This document shows positions 16,901 to 29,034 of a stretch of 64,000 bases of DNA, piece by piece. The first letter of the stretch is position 1; each line of letters begins with the position of its first letter. The notes beneath the pieces are model-generated. The model made no database searches. It had not been told where the DNA came from and saw only the letters and a list, made by a program, of their open reading frames with translations. The stretch comes from Panagrolaimus kolymaensis (Eukaryota > Nematoda > Chromadorea > Rhabditida > Panagrolaimidae), in the NCBI GenBank assembly GCA_028622995.1, contig JAJQJQ010000005.1, positions 6,944,001-7,008,000 of the forward strand. Direction: 5' to 3'. The translations under genes were made by a program, and so were the position numbers.

Positions 16901-19747
16901 TTTTATGATGAAAACAAAAAAGGATTTATTACACACTCTTTATTTGGTAAGCAATGGAAATAAACAAAGCATGAATTTTTTTTAAAAAGTAAGGATATTA
17001 GGAGATTTCTTTTTGGAATTGAAATATTCTTGTTTCGTTTTTTGAACAAAATTGCTTTTGCGAAAGGTTATTATATCCTATAGGAATCAAACTACGGTTT
17101 TTATTGAAATCTAAATCTTCGTGGCAGCTATATCCGGAGTTTCTATATAGTTTGTATTTCCAATGTTTTGAACAAGAAAATTTATTTTTACTTTGTTTTA
17201 TATATCGAAAATATGGAAATCTTTGTTGGAAGCACTTTTATCTCTGAAATCCAATTGCTTTTTTTTTCATTTCTTATTACGGTAACCCATCATCACGCGA
17301 CCCGGAATCATTGAAAGGATTAATTTCCAAATTTTTAATTAAATTTCTTTTGTGTTTTTCCACCTTCTAAGTTTTTTTTCCTAATCTGTTTATAAAAAGC
17401 ATCCATAATACATTTTACTGCATAAAGATTAAAAAATGGATCTTCTTCATTTTTTTAAATTCATTTTCAATTTTATGTTTCTTATTCTTTCTTTCATTCA
17501 AAAGTATTAATCTTGTCATGCTCTTCTTCCGTTGATGTCATGCTTCTAATCTATTAATAATTTTGCATAAATGTCAAGAATATGATTAAGCTTTTGCATG
17601 CATTCCTTTAGTTTTCCATGTCTCAAATATACGTATTATATGCTCTTTTTACACATTCTTTCATTATTCGCATAAACTTTTTCAAATAATAACTTCCGTG
17701 ATTTTTTCATTTTCACTTTCTCAAGCTGCTGCTCACTGATAAAAAAGAAAAAAAAATCATATGCACTCCAAAGAATTGAAAGAATTCGCATCTAATCTCA
17801 TAAATAAAGTTTTGGTGACAAGCATTTTATTTTTAACTTTTTTCTTGTTCATATGTATGATCACTAAAAACATTCAAAGAATATATTTATGCATGCATCA
17901 GTTTTATCAATTTTAGTTTCTGATTGTTTTTAGAGATGCATATACTTTTTCTTCTTCTCCTTCGCCTCCTTCTTCTTTTAGATTGGTGGTGGTGGTGTAT
18001 ATTTTCGTATTTAATCAGCTAAAAAATGTTATCATTTGCTTGCTTGCCGCCCAATACCCGGAGGCAAAAGCACTTTTTTGTTTTAATTTGTAAAATATGC
18101 AGTTAATTAGAGAAAGAAAAGCTAACGGAGAGCATAGACCAGCCGTCATACTTCTTTTTTTTTTCTGAAACATTATGATGATGGTGTTCAGAGAATGTTG
18201 CTACGGCTACTGCTACTAATAGCATGATCATTTCTTTTTTGGGTACATTAAACGTTCAGATGTTCGGAGAAGTTCAATGTTTCTTTCTCCTTTTTTTAAC
18301 ATCATTATGATCAAGAGACTGCTTTTTTTTTCTTGGTTTAGGTTTAATTAAAAGCAACAAAAAAATGTTAAAAGGCCACCATGAAGGAAGGGACCAAGTT
18401 TTAAAAGCATAAACAAAAAAGAAGAAAATGTGGCTTCTTTGTTGTTTATATGTTTGCATTGCATAAATAACTTAACAACTTTTATGCCCTTAAGGCTTTA
18501 ACATTTTTTAAATTTAAAACCTTCTTTTTGTAAAGGAAGGTTAAAGGTGGTGAAACTTATAAATATTGGATTTTTTGTTAAGTGGTTTAACAAAAGCTGC
18601 TTTTTTAAACAAAAAGTTGAAACAAAAAGCAACACACTAATTCAGTAAAAAAGTGGCAAAAATAGATTTTGAGCATGTGGTTACAAACATGACAACAAAT
18701 AATAAGCTTGAATGAATGAGTTACTTTAAAATTCTGTGAATGAACGATGAAGCAACAAAGTAACATAGAACCATAGTTTAAATGATCAAGAGCAAAAATA
18801 TCACACATGTTACTCTCTATTATTGTAAAATGTCCTCGTAAAGAAAAGTTTACTTTAAGTTAAGCATATTTAGAATTTTTAAAATCTGATTTTGAAAACC
18901 ATTTCAAATTTCATTTTCAAAATTATTCATTCAATTTCTTGGCTTTTTTAACTTTCCACCTGAAAAATAAATCAAAATCACATGTAAAACTAAAAAAACA
19001 TGAGTGCTTTAAAATTTCTATGAAAGATTTAAGAAAAAAGAAAAGAAAACAATACGTTTTTTAATTTTCTACTCCACCTAAAGAAGTCATGCTTTTTTTC
19101 TGTTTACCAAAAAAAACCTTAATCTACCGTTCGTTCCTTTTTTGCATTCCAACCTTTCGACTTAAAAAGCTACCATTTACCTTTTTTTCTCGCATCATTA
19201 AAAATACAAAAAAAAGACAATCAGAAAAGTGCCCCACCCTTTCAAAAAAAAAAAAAAATACATAAGACTAAGATCAATTAAAGAAGAAAAAACAAAATTT
19301 TAAAACTTTAATTTTTTTGTTTCTCTTTTTCCTTTGAGGGACTTAAAGTGGAACAATCGAATTAACATATGCATGTGTTTGAGAGATGAGATAGGTAGTT
19401 GAGTAGCCACAACAAGGAATAGTGTTTTAACCTCTCAACAATTAAATTAAAAAAAGAAGAAAAAAAGAGACTTTTGATCAAAGGGTTGAAAATCAAAAAA
19501 ATAATTTGTGCAAATTAGAAATGTGCGATTTTTTATTCCTGGTTTTTTTATTTGGTTTAATTTAAAAAGTGATGTTAAATGTCGTAATAATTAAGAAGAA
19601 AAAATGGAAATTTTTTCTTCCAACCTTCTATTATTTTGTGCCTTAATTTTTTATTTACGAAAAAACTCCAAAGTTCAAAGTAGTAAAAAAGTGTAATTCT
19701 TCGAAGCAAAAAAGAAAAAAGTGTGGTGGTGTATAAAAAAAGTGGAG
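10913..19747. other. Gene-poor region, left half
   Basis: Nearly 9 kb with no gene I can support. It is AT-rich with many A/T runs and small simple repeats, such as (ACTA)n near 14168-14188 and CT/CA dinucleotides near 14500-14520. The open frame at 13001-13309 (minus) has no motif, and a 9-base inverted repeat (CGACGACAT, 13235-13243 with 13258-13266) lies inside it. Less homopolymeric islands occur around 14380-14530, 15640-16090 and 17520-17720. They could be regulatory modules, unknown RNA genes or exons of a gene with very long introns; the sequence alone does not decide. Confidence 0.5.
15772..16076 (-). other. Possible two-exon small coding unit in the gene-poor region
   Basis: Speculative. 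On the minus strand an ATG at 16076 opens MAACLPPWRFGLDDNC, ending at a GTAGAT donor (exon 16076-16029). A frame-compatible piece from 15906 to the stop at 15772 encodes an acidic amphipathic segment including NPSEFDMILKSLDND. Joining them keeps phase and gives 60 residues. The acceptor (CTTAAAG) is poor for this genome, where TTTTTAG is usual, and I do not recognise the product. A second stop-free frame follows just downstream (to about 15640). It may equally be chance. Confidence 0.15.
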
Positions 19748-19755
19748 GTTTCTAT

Positions 19756-19973
19756 CAGTGTGACGGATTTTTTTTTTTATCGCCTCGCCTCTCGCCTCCG
19801 CCTCTGAGGCGTGAGGCGATAGAGGCGCCTCAGAGGCGCCTCTGAGGCGAAGGAGGCGATAAAAATACGTTAGTTTTTCGATACATCGCCTCCGCCTCAG
19901 CCTCCGCCTCAGAGGCGAGAGGCGCCTCGTGAGGCGATGGAGGCGCCTCATGAGGCTGAGGCGTGTCACACTG
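19756..19973. mobile_element. GC-rich hAT-like foldback element
   Basis: A 218-base insertion bounded by a 9-base inverted repeat (CAGTGTGAC at 19756-19764, GTCACACTG at 19965-19973) and flanked on both sides by the same 8 bases, GTTTCTAT (19748-19755 and 19974-19981). An 8-base target duplication and CAG-type ends are the hallmarks of hAT transposons. The interior is very GC-rich for this window and consists of dozens of GAGGC/GCCTC units in both orientations, including the 10-base palindrome GAGGCGCCTC several times, so it can fold into extensive hairpins. It contains no transposase, so it is a non-autonomous element. Open frames crossing it at 19655-20282 are artefacts of the repeats. Confidence 0.82.
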
Positions 19974-19981
19974 GTTTCTAT

Positions 19982-22900
19982 TTCCATTGTCTTTGTAATT
20001 CTTTGAAGAAAAAAAAAACAACAAAAAAACATCTTCATTAAAAAAAGTATATAGTTCTATTGTTTTAAATTCTTTAAGACTTTCTTTTTTTAAATCATGG
20101 TCCCGGATATAAATAAATGACGAAGTTCCGGATAAAAAGAAAAACCCAAACTCAGCCAAATAATGTTTCTTGAGGGCATTAAAAGATTTGTCATTTAAAT
20201 GTTTAATTATTTGATAATCCAAAAATAGAAATTTTTTAATTAATAAAGAAAAAACATTGTCGCTGGTGCAACATCGAAGCAACTAATATATGCATAATGA
20301 ATCATTGCAAAAAAGGTTGCATCAGCAGACAAATAAATTTACGGTAGTTTTTTCGTTCTTTAAAATCGAAGGGGAACAGGCAAACGACGAATGTGTGAAG
20401 AAGCATGCGTAGGAATGTCTTTTAATAATAATGTAAACAAAAGAAGAAAGTTTCAAAATTGGAATATTTACTTTTAAGTTTTTTTATGTTTAAATTTAGA
20501 AACTTTTTTTATGAAATTTAATAAAAAATGATTCAATGAATCATCGTTTCTTTTTGTCAAACATTGTCTTTAAAAAGCAACGCCTAAGGGGTTTTCTTAG
20601 ATTTTGTGATTAATCAATTCAAAATCCTTACATAAAATTATTCAGCAAAGAAAAATATGCAGCAACTACAAAATATCGCAACACAAAAAAAATCCAAGAA
20701 ACGAATGTCAAAAAAGATACTCATCGTTTTCTTTGCATTTATTTATATATATCAATTTTTTCCACATTTGTCCCCAAAATACAATTAATTTCTCGAAGTT
20801 AAAATTTATAACTTTCTTAACACCTTTTTCTTTTGCTTTTAATTTATCATCAATAAATCAATGATTACTTTTAATTGAACATAAAAAATGGGTAATAAAC
20901 AGTTTTATGTCAAACACCACAGAAAAGAAAGAAAAAAGAGAAAAACAGTAATTAATTGTTGTTGTTTTTTTCTTCGATCAAAGCAGAAATATTTTGTGAG
21001 ACCGAATGTCGCCTCTCTTTTAAATAACTTGTAACTTAACTTTTTTTTCTACAGAAACAAAAAAAGCACAAAAGTTAAACTTTTAATTTGTTATTTTTTT
21101 TATTTTGCTGTTAGTTGTGGCTGACGTCAAGGTTTCGCTTTTTTTTATTGAAAGAAAAAAATGAGAAGGAGTCGAAAGCGAAGGTGAAAGAAGAAGAAAA
21201 TTTAAAGATTATACACTAGCTTTTTTATAATTTATTTATTAAAAATGCAAATAATTTCCATGATTTCATTCACCTTTGTTGAAATATAAAGAAAGATCCT
21301 TCTCTTTTCAAAAGGTTAATGAATGGAATTGTTTACGAAAATATTAGAAGCTTCTTTGAAATTGCGCCTACATACTTTTGGATCTTTGTTTTTCAAATTT
21401 TAAAAATTAAAGAAAAGCAAATCTTTTAAACTCTGACATTTAAAAGTTCATTATTTCTTGTTTTTGCAAACTATTTTAAAATGGTTCTCAAAGTTTCGAA
21501 GCATTTTCAGAATTAACAAAAAATGACTTGAACAAAATTATTTTAAACTTTTGGCTTCGAAACTATCGTAACCCTGTGTTTTATTATCAAAGAAATTGCA
21601 AAAACCTTCAAGCCAAAGTTTTTTCTCTATTCGAATAAATCCATTGAACTTTAATCAGATAAATCCCTTTTGGTCTTTATGTGATTCATTATCTCAACCA
21701 TGACCACCATCATCTAGTCATAATCAAAAAATGTTTAAAAAGAATTTCAAAACTTTTAATTTAAATTCTTCGAAAAATAATTAAAAAAAAATCAAAGTTA
21801 ATTGCATTTTTAGGGTGAAAAACCGTAAAAGCGCTCCACACAATAAAAATGATTCATGAGTTCTCTCTTATCGACTTTTTTTTATTGTCTGGAAAATTAA
21901 TGGAATGTCAAATATGTCGTCAAAATTCCCACGGACGGAAATAGATCGAGATATTCCTTTTTACAGGTTAAAGTTATCATCAGTTTTCTAAAAACAACAC
22001 TTTTTAAAATAAAAGATTAAAGGAAAAATATTTATGGAATTTAAATGAACAGTTTTAATTTTTTTTTATTGGAATGTATTTTAAATTATTTTACGGGCAT
22101 TTTAATGAGATAAGCCTGTTTGGTGGAGAGGGAACTTGCATTGCACACAAATAGGGATGAAAAAATTACCAAAACAATTTGGAAAAAAAGAAAATTAAGA
22201 ACATGTGTTTTAGGTATGATTTAAAGACAGTAACACGACTTGTTTTTAAATGATTACTATCTATCACGAGCTTCAAAAGGAATGTTTGGCTGTTTGTAAA
22301 TATCGTGTAAAAGCAAACCTACGTGCAACTTTGAAGCTCATCTTATTTTTTATTTTTAGCGTTCCACTTTTTTCCTTTTTTTGTTTTCATTTTTTTTAAA
22401 ATATTTTTTTGCAATAAAAAAAATTTCAAAGAATTTTAAATTGCAAAGAAAAATATTTAATAACCGATGCACTCATGTCAATAAAAACAAATTCTTTGGG
22501 GTTACGTCTTCAGGTCAAACCGAAATAGTTTAATTAAAAAATAAAGGTAATAATAATGAACGTCACAAAAACAAAAAAAGAAAGAGTCATTTTTTCTTTA
22601 GTTTTTAGCTTCAAAAATTAAACTGGTTTTTTTAGCCTATCTTTTTCTTTATGTTCTTCGTCAAAGAGTTAGAATCATTTTTTATTTTCACCATCGCAAA
22701 TTAGTGTTTTTTTTTCTAGATCAACAACTCAACCCGCACCACCACCATTATTTGGTCATTATATTTTTTTTTCTTTCAATGATAACTAAATTAACCGCAG
22801 CACAAAGAACAGACAAAAAAATTAGGGAGATAAAAAGTTTTAGTTTTATCTTTTTTTAGTTTAAAAAAATATTACTTTTTTTTTTATGAAATATCTTTCA

Positions 22901-25900
22901 CCTTGAAAAAAATAGAAAGATATTGCGTAGGATATTACATATCCTTGTTGTAATCTTCATCGTAGGTGTTAGTTATGACGTCTGTTTTGACGAAATTTTG
23001 AACGTAAAAAAATGTATCAATTTTTCTTTTTCGTTGAGTTTAAAATGATCAGACAGCAAACTTTCTTTATGATTGATGATCGCTCGATCGGTCAAAAATA
23101 ATGAGGAAATGTTTTTGCACTCAATGAAAGAAAGGAGAAGAGAAAGAGCATTATTATTGACAAGGATGATGGCGAGAACCTTTTGTGTTATCATACATAT
23201 TTATGAATGACGAAGAGAAAATAACAACAACAATATAATGAAAGAAACTATTTGTAAAAAAAAAGATTGTTTTCAATGAAGCAAAAATAGTAGAGAATGA
23301 GGAAGTAAAAAAAATACACAAAATTTTTTGATAAAACCGAATAAAATTTTAGGGAAGTTGAGAGATTTTTATGACCAAAAATTTAATTTAAAGCTAATTT
23401 TTTATTAAAAGTTTCTTAGGTATAAATTATTTTCATTCAAAGTTTTTAATAAATTTAAGGTATTAAAGCACATAAAAACCAGTTAGGTTCAAAGTTTACT
23501 TCTCGAATTATTTTAAAAAAGTTTCTTTTGCACTTTGTTACTTTTACATTCCTTCGGTTTAACTCGATCTCTTTTTTAAAAATAGCATTTTTTGCAAGCT
23601 GCAAAAAATGATTCAAAACTATCATTTGTCTCTAACAGTTTACTCATGGCTTCAGTCAACCCACTCATTTTTTTTTCTTCATTTGTCTATTTTCCAAACA
23701 AAACAACGTTGAACTTTCTTCCAGAGCAAAGTGTAATTGAATTGATTCATACAAATGTATTTATTTATGTAATATTAAAAATAAAATAACTCCACACAAA
23801 AAAAATGACAAGAAAAAGGATGCGCAATTTTTGTTTCATTGTTTAAACAATGCTTTTTGTCACCCTCTTCTTCCGAAACAGCTAATGTATGTATTTCACA
23901 ACTTTCTTTTTTACTCTAAAACACACACAAAGTTTTTTTTAATTCTAGTAAGCTTGAAGTGAATGATGAATGAAAGTTTTTTTGTTCTGGAAGAAGAGGA
24001 AGTTATTTTTTGCTGCAAAAAGCAAAAATGTTTTTGCTTTCAACAATTAGAAGAAAAAGTCAAGGGATTTGCTTATTTATTGTTTGTAAAAAAATGAAAA
24101 AATTTCAATAATAAATAAATATGTAGGTTATTGATCAGCGGTTCCTTTAACATTGTCAAATGAAAATATTGTTTATTATTTTTATTTTCTTTCGACGATT
24201 GATAAAAAAAATAGCGTGGGAAATGCATAATTTTGAAAGCATTTTTTATTTAAACCAGTTTATTTTAAAATTTTTAAAAATCATTTTTTAAATAATTTGA
24301 CTTTGTTTATTTTTTTCTTTTTCGAAAATTTTTTGGAACTTGAAAGAGAAAAAGCGTCAACATTCATGAATGCAGTAGTCTTACTACACCTCCTTCGTTT
24401 ATCTTGTTTTTATTATTATTAATAATAATTATTGTTTATTACGACTATAAAGAAAAAGAAATGAGGGGTTAATTTTAGTAATAAATAAATAAATACATTA
24501 TGGCAGTTTTATGAAATTTTTATTGTGTTTTTGAGTGGGTTATACAATAATTATTATTTATTACACATGAAAATAAGGAAGGAAATTGCAAGAAATAAAC
24601 TACAGATTTGTTTAGAAAATAAAACAAGTCGGGGATATGTAAAGCAAACTTAAATTCTAAGAAGATGAAATTAAAAGGGAACTATAAAATTATATGTTTT
24701 TGTATTTTAGCTTTTACACTTATATTTTTTCTCTATTTTGACCGAGAGAAATAATATACAGTAAGACACCAAACATTTTTTACTTCTATTTTTTATTCAT
24801 TGAAAATATTTATTTTATAAATCAATTTATTTTTTTATTATTAGCTTTTCTTTAGGAACACAAACATCAAAAAAGCTATAAAGAAAGTTTTAAAATTTAT
24901 TTGTTACGTAACAACAAAATACTAAAATAAAATCAACTAAGTAAAAGTTTGCATTTTTGTTTAGTCAACAGAAAGAAGCAAGCAAGCCTCTGGGGATTGC
25001 CGAGGTCATCAGCTCATGGCTAAATTTGCGTGCAATACAAAACATTTCTAAATATTTTTAAGATAATTTTTTTTATCCATGATTTTTCTATTTTCTACGT
25101 AGATGCTTTCTAAATTCAATTTCAATTTTAGACGTCAAATGTGACGCAGATTCTTTCAAGGAAGAAAGAAGCAAATAATAGTTTTTTGGAAGAAAAAAAA
25201 ATGTTTATTTGAATGAAATCTTTTTTTCTTGAACTAAAACTTTACTAAAATTGGCAAAAATTTTGAGGGAACAATAAAAGAACATTGAAGAAAACACATA
25301 ACAGATTTTTTGTAAAATGAAAAAAAGAGTTTGAAAGTACCAAAAGAAAATTAGGGTAATTCACAAATCAGCTGGACGATACAGACGATCATAAAATTGG
25401 CAATAATGTATAATATTGAAAATCCTCTAAACTTCTAAAGTACATAAAAAAGTTTATAGAAAATTAGCTTATTTAAAAAAATATAACATGCACTTTTTGA
25501 AAATTGAACCTATTTTAGAAGTCTCTAGTTCCTGATTTTGAATGAATAAATACCAACTTATAAATGATTAACTTTGCCATTGTCTATGGTTGATAAAGAC
25601 GTTGTTTCATTACTAAATCACTTCATCACTGCTTTGCTGCAAAATGTTTATAATTTAAATTCTTTCAAAACAAATATACAAAATTTATTGTCTGCCATAC
25701 GATTGAACAACCTTTAATCTAGCGAATTGTTGTCAAAACACTTGCTAAAAATTGTGTGGAAAAAAAGTTGCGATAAATTTTTTTTATTTTGAACGTTTAT
25801 CAATTTTCTTGTTGTTCATCATTTTTTGCACCGAATATTGTTTTGATTTCAAAGAGAAAAAAAAGCTTTCAATGTTTTTGTTTAGATTTCTTTCTTTATT

Positions 25901-26488
25901 ATTTTAATCATGTGATAATCGGAAGAATCGATGGTTGAATTAAAAACGTCTTCTTGAAACTTCCAATAGCTTTAAAAATATAGTTTAAACTATAGCGAAA
26001 AATAAAATATTAGCGTGTTCTTTTCATACATTTGCCCTTCTTGCACTTTAAAACGGCCAAAATAATTTGTTGATTGCTGCGTCTCTTAAAATCTCTTTCT
26101 TATACCAAAAGGTGCACAGCTCATAAAATGACCTTTGACAATTGCCTCTTCGTCTCTTATCTTCTAAGATTTCAGATGTTTATAATCCAATAACCGTGTA
26201 TTTAGTTTGATTTCGTTACGTCAAAACAATGTGACACTGATTGAAAAATTCATTGATAAACTTTTTTTCAGATTTTGTTGCACAAAGAAAAAAGGAGCAA
26301 AATAAATATCTTCACTGTCCTGATAATTGCAACATTCAATCAAAAATATAAGCAATTTTAATCTGCACATCTGCACTCAATTTTTTTTATCAGTGTCCTT
26401 AAAAACCAAAATATTTCGGTACACTGCCACCGATTTGATCAAAATCACGCGTGCAAAAAAAGTTTGCTTTAAATTTGTTTCGAAAAAA
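19982..26488. other. Gene-poor region, right half
   Basis: About 6.5 kb of AT-rich, homopolymer-laden DNA without a supportable gene. Open frames at 22973-23194 (minus) and 23592-23789 (plus) have no motif. A short GC-richer patch lies near 24980-25035. The last 250 bases before 26489 include a TTTTTTTCAG acceptor near 26262-26271, possibly the trans-splice or 5' UTR acceptor of the sugar-transporter gene. Confidence 0.5.
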
Positions 26489-28149
26489 ATGGATGATATT
26501 CATTGGAAGCTTTTATGGAATGCTTCATTGGTGGCTTTATCGGCAAATATAAATTATGCATTTTCTACCACATATTTAAATGTGCCAATTGAATATTTTA
26601 AAAAATTTATTCAACATTGGTTTGTAAATAAAGGTAAAGACAATTTGAGAAATCCATACGTAAAAAGATGGCAACTTTTAGGTATTGAATTTACCGATTC
26701 ACGATATAATTTAACATGGAATTTGTTACTTCACATTTGGTTTATCGGATATTTTATTGGAATTTGGTTGAGTCCCGTGTTCAACGAAAAATTCGGTCGA
26801 CGAAGTAAGCCTAACCATTTGTTCTCATCGCATCTTATAAACCCATAAATTATTTTAGCGACATTCATCATTTTTTCTGGAATTAATTTTCTCACATCTT
26901 TAATTCGATTTAGTGCATTAGAATTTAATTCGTTAGAAGCTTTATTTGCGGCAAGAATTTTAGCATCCATTGCTTGCGCGGTTGTTTATCAAACTCAAAT
27001 TTTATTTTTACAAGTTTGTTTATTTTATTGTAAAGCTTCCATTAATTCTAAAATTATAGGAATGCTCTTCAGCCCGGGATCGTGGAATGTCATCATTTCT
27101 TAGTGGAATATGGTTTGCCATTGTTGCATTATTTTCAATGCTTGTTGGAATTAATTCACTTCTTGGAAAACGAATGGATATTGCCTGTGGTGGTGTGGCA
27201 ATACTTAGTAAGTCATACATTTACAAAAAACTTTAACCAAAACCTTTCCTCTTCATAGATTTCTTCGCCTTTCTCGGTTCATTTACATTTCATGAAACTC
27301 CGAAGTTTCTTCTTTTATCTCGAAAAGACCATAAAGAAGCAAAACTTTCAATTACTTTTTATCAAGGTAAAACTGTGGATGTAAATAAAATTCTCGAAGA
27401 AATTGAAGCAGAAAGAGAACAAAACGAAATAGTAAAAATTAATATTTTTAAAATTCCATATCTTCGAAAAGCAATAATGCTTTCGGTTTTGGCCCTTCAA
27501 AATACTGTAGCCTTTTGGTCCATTTTACTTTCATCAACATATTTTCTAAAAGATTCAGGGCTTGAATCAGAAATTGCAGAATATTCCACAGCTTTAATGG
27601 CGATTTCATACGTTATTGGAACATGTGGTGGAATGTATTGGATTGCAAGATATTCGAGAAGACAAACGTTATTAAGCTTCTCAACAATTAATATTAGCTC
27701 CCTCGCATTTTATGCCATTTTTGCAGCTTTAACTAAATATTTTTCATGGCTTCGTTATGGTTGTTTATTTTCTCTTGTAGTTTATGGATTTTCATATGGG
27801 TAAATTATAAACAAATTCCATAACTAAAAACTAACAGAAACTTTTTAAAATTTTTAGTGCAGGCGCTGGTCCAACTTCAAGATTTATTAGTGCTGAATTG
27901 GTTGCCCAAAATGTTCGATCTCGAGTTCAAGCATGTTCAGTCTCCATTAATCAACTTGTTGTGATTGCTTCAACTTTTGCTATTCTACCTTTATTTAAAC
28001 TCATTCATGCTTGGAGCTTTGTTGTACTTTTTGTTATTCCTTCCATTGGATGTCTCATTGTTTTATATTTTAAACTTCCAGAAACAAAAAATAGATCCAT
28101 TCATGAAATTGTTAAAGAATTAAGCAATAATAATAAGGATGTAAATTGA
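26489..28149 (+). CDS. SLC2-family (GLUT-like) facilitated sugar transporter
   Basis: Five exons: 26489-26804, 26859-27013, 27060-27207, 27259-27799, 27858-28149; 1,452 bases, 483 residues. Major-facilitator protein with twelve expected membrane helices. Supporting motifs in order: a loop ending EKFGRR after helix 2 (the G-R-R motif), LQECSSARDRG (the E-x(6)-R motif after helix 4), a FHETPKFLL variant of the PESPR motif after helix 6, GAGPTS in helix 10, and LPETKNRSIHEI, the PETKG motif after helix 12. The ATG at 26489 fits the family start better than the in-frame upstream opening at 26327. The large loop near residues 40-70 with KRWQLLG is longer than in mammalian GLUTs, as in some nematode members. 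Two AATAAA signals follow the stop (28150 and 28161). Substrate unknown. Confidence 0.88.
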
Positions 28150-28594
28150 AATAAAGCTTTAATAAAAAAATTATCAATTCCATTGTCTAAACTAAATAAC
28201 ACTTGGAGTATTTTGTTTTATTCCTTTAATGGGATTAGTAGTTTTGTTTTTAAACTTACAGAAACAAAAAATAGATAGATCAATTGATTGATGAAGTTGT
28301 CCTTGTTTGTTCGCACTATTTTTCAAAAATCCGCTTTCATTGGAATTCGTGATAAGATTGAGTAAATAAACTTTCGAGGTCGAAGGCAAATGCTTCAGAA
28401 AAAAAACCCAAAACTTTAGTTTTTTTGTCTTCAAGCTTTACCATCTTTGATTTCGCATACATATTTATTACTGAATGAGTTTTTCTTCTCATTGCCCATC
28501 ATTAGAATCCTATTTATTTGTTGTTCGCTAAAACAATCGTGTTTAATGCTTCGTGTTTTACCAAAGTTTCTCTTTTTAGGCATATTCATTCAAG
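28150..28594. other. Intergenic, snr-3 promoter side
   Basis: Short gap holding the transporter 3' end and the SmD1 5' region. A CTTTTTAG acceptor ends at 28579, about 15 bases before the SmD1 ATG, a likely trans-splice site. The open frames at 28192-28434 (minus) and 28447-28632 (plus) are not convincing. Confidence 0.6.
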
Positions 28595-29034
28595 ATGAAA
28601 CTTGTTCGCTTTTTAATGAAACTTACGCGTGAAACCGTCACTATTGAACTCAAAAATGGTACACAAGTTCAAGGAACAATTCTCGGCGTGGATGTCGCAA
28701 TGAATATGCACTTACGATCTGTGAAAATGAATGTTCAAGGACGAGATCAAATTGCTCTTGATGCTTTATCTATCAGAGGTGAGTTTCTTTTCATTATCAA
28801 CTGTTTATAATGGTTATTTTTTTAGGAAACAATATTCGATACATTATACTTCCTGATGCTCTCGGACTGGATCAACTTTTAGTCGATGATGAACCAAAGG
28901 TCAAAAAAGCAGCTCGTGGACTTGCCGGACGTGGACGTGGTGGTGCTCGTGGATTTGCTGCTCGTGGACGCGGTGCTATTCGTGGACGCGGTGGTGTTCG
29001 TGGAAGAGGTGCTGCTCGTGGAAGAGCTTTTTAA
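28595..29034 (+). CDS. snr-3: Small nuclear ribonucleoprotein SmD1, copy A
   Basis: Core Sm-ring protein of U1, U2, U4 and U5 snRNPs; nuclear. Two exons, 28595-28778 and 28826-29034, 130 residues. It starts [20 protein letters not shown], nearly the textbook SmD1 N-terminus; Sm motif 1 ([19 protein letters not shown]) and Sm motif 2 ([13 protein letters not shown]) are complete. The tail is a Gly/Arg-rich domain (GRGRGG, repeated RGR and RGG), the substrate for symmetric arginine dimethylation and SMN/Gemin recognition. A tail-to-tail paralogue lies at 30281-30760. AATAAA follows at 29113. The symbol follows the C. elegans name for SmD1. Confidence 0.96.

Noticed and set aside
19655..20282. 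Two overlapping minus-strand frames of 127 and 150 codons with Arg-Leu-Arg or Glu-Ala repeats
   Set aside because: The repetitive parts are translations of the GAGGC/GCCTC array of the hAT-like element.
24980..25035. GC-richer patch possibly folding as a small RNA
   Set aside because: Only a four-base stem could be drawn and no snoRNA box pair was clear; not enough to call an RNA gene.
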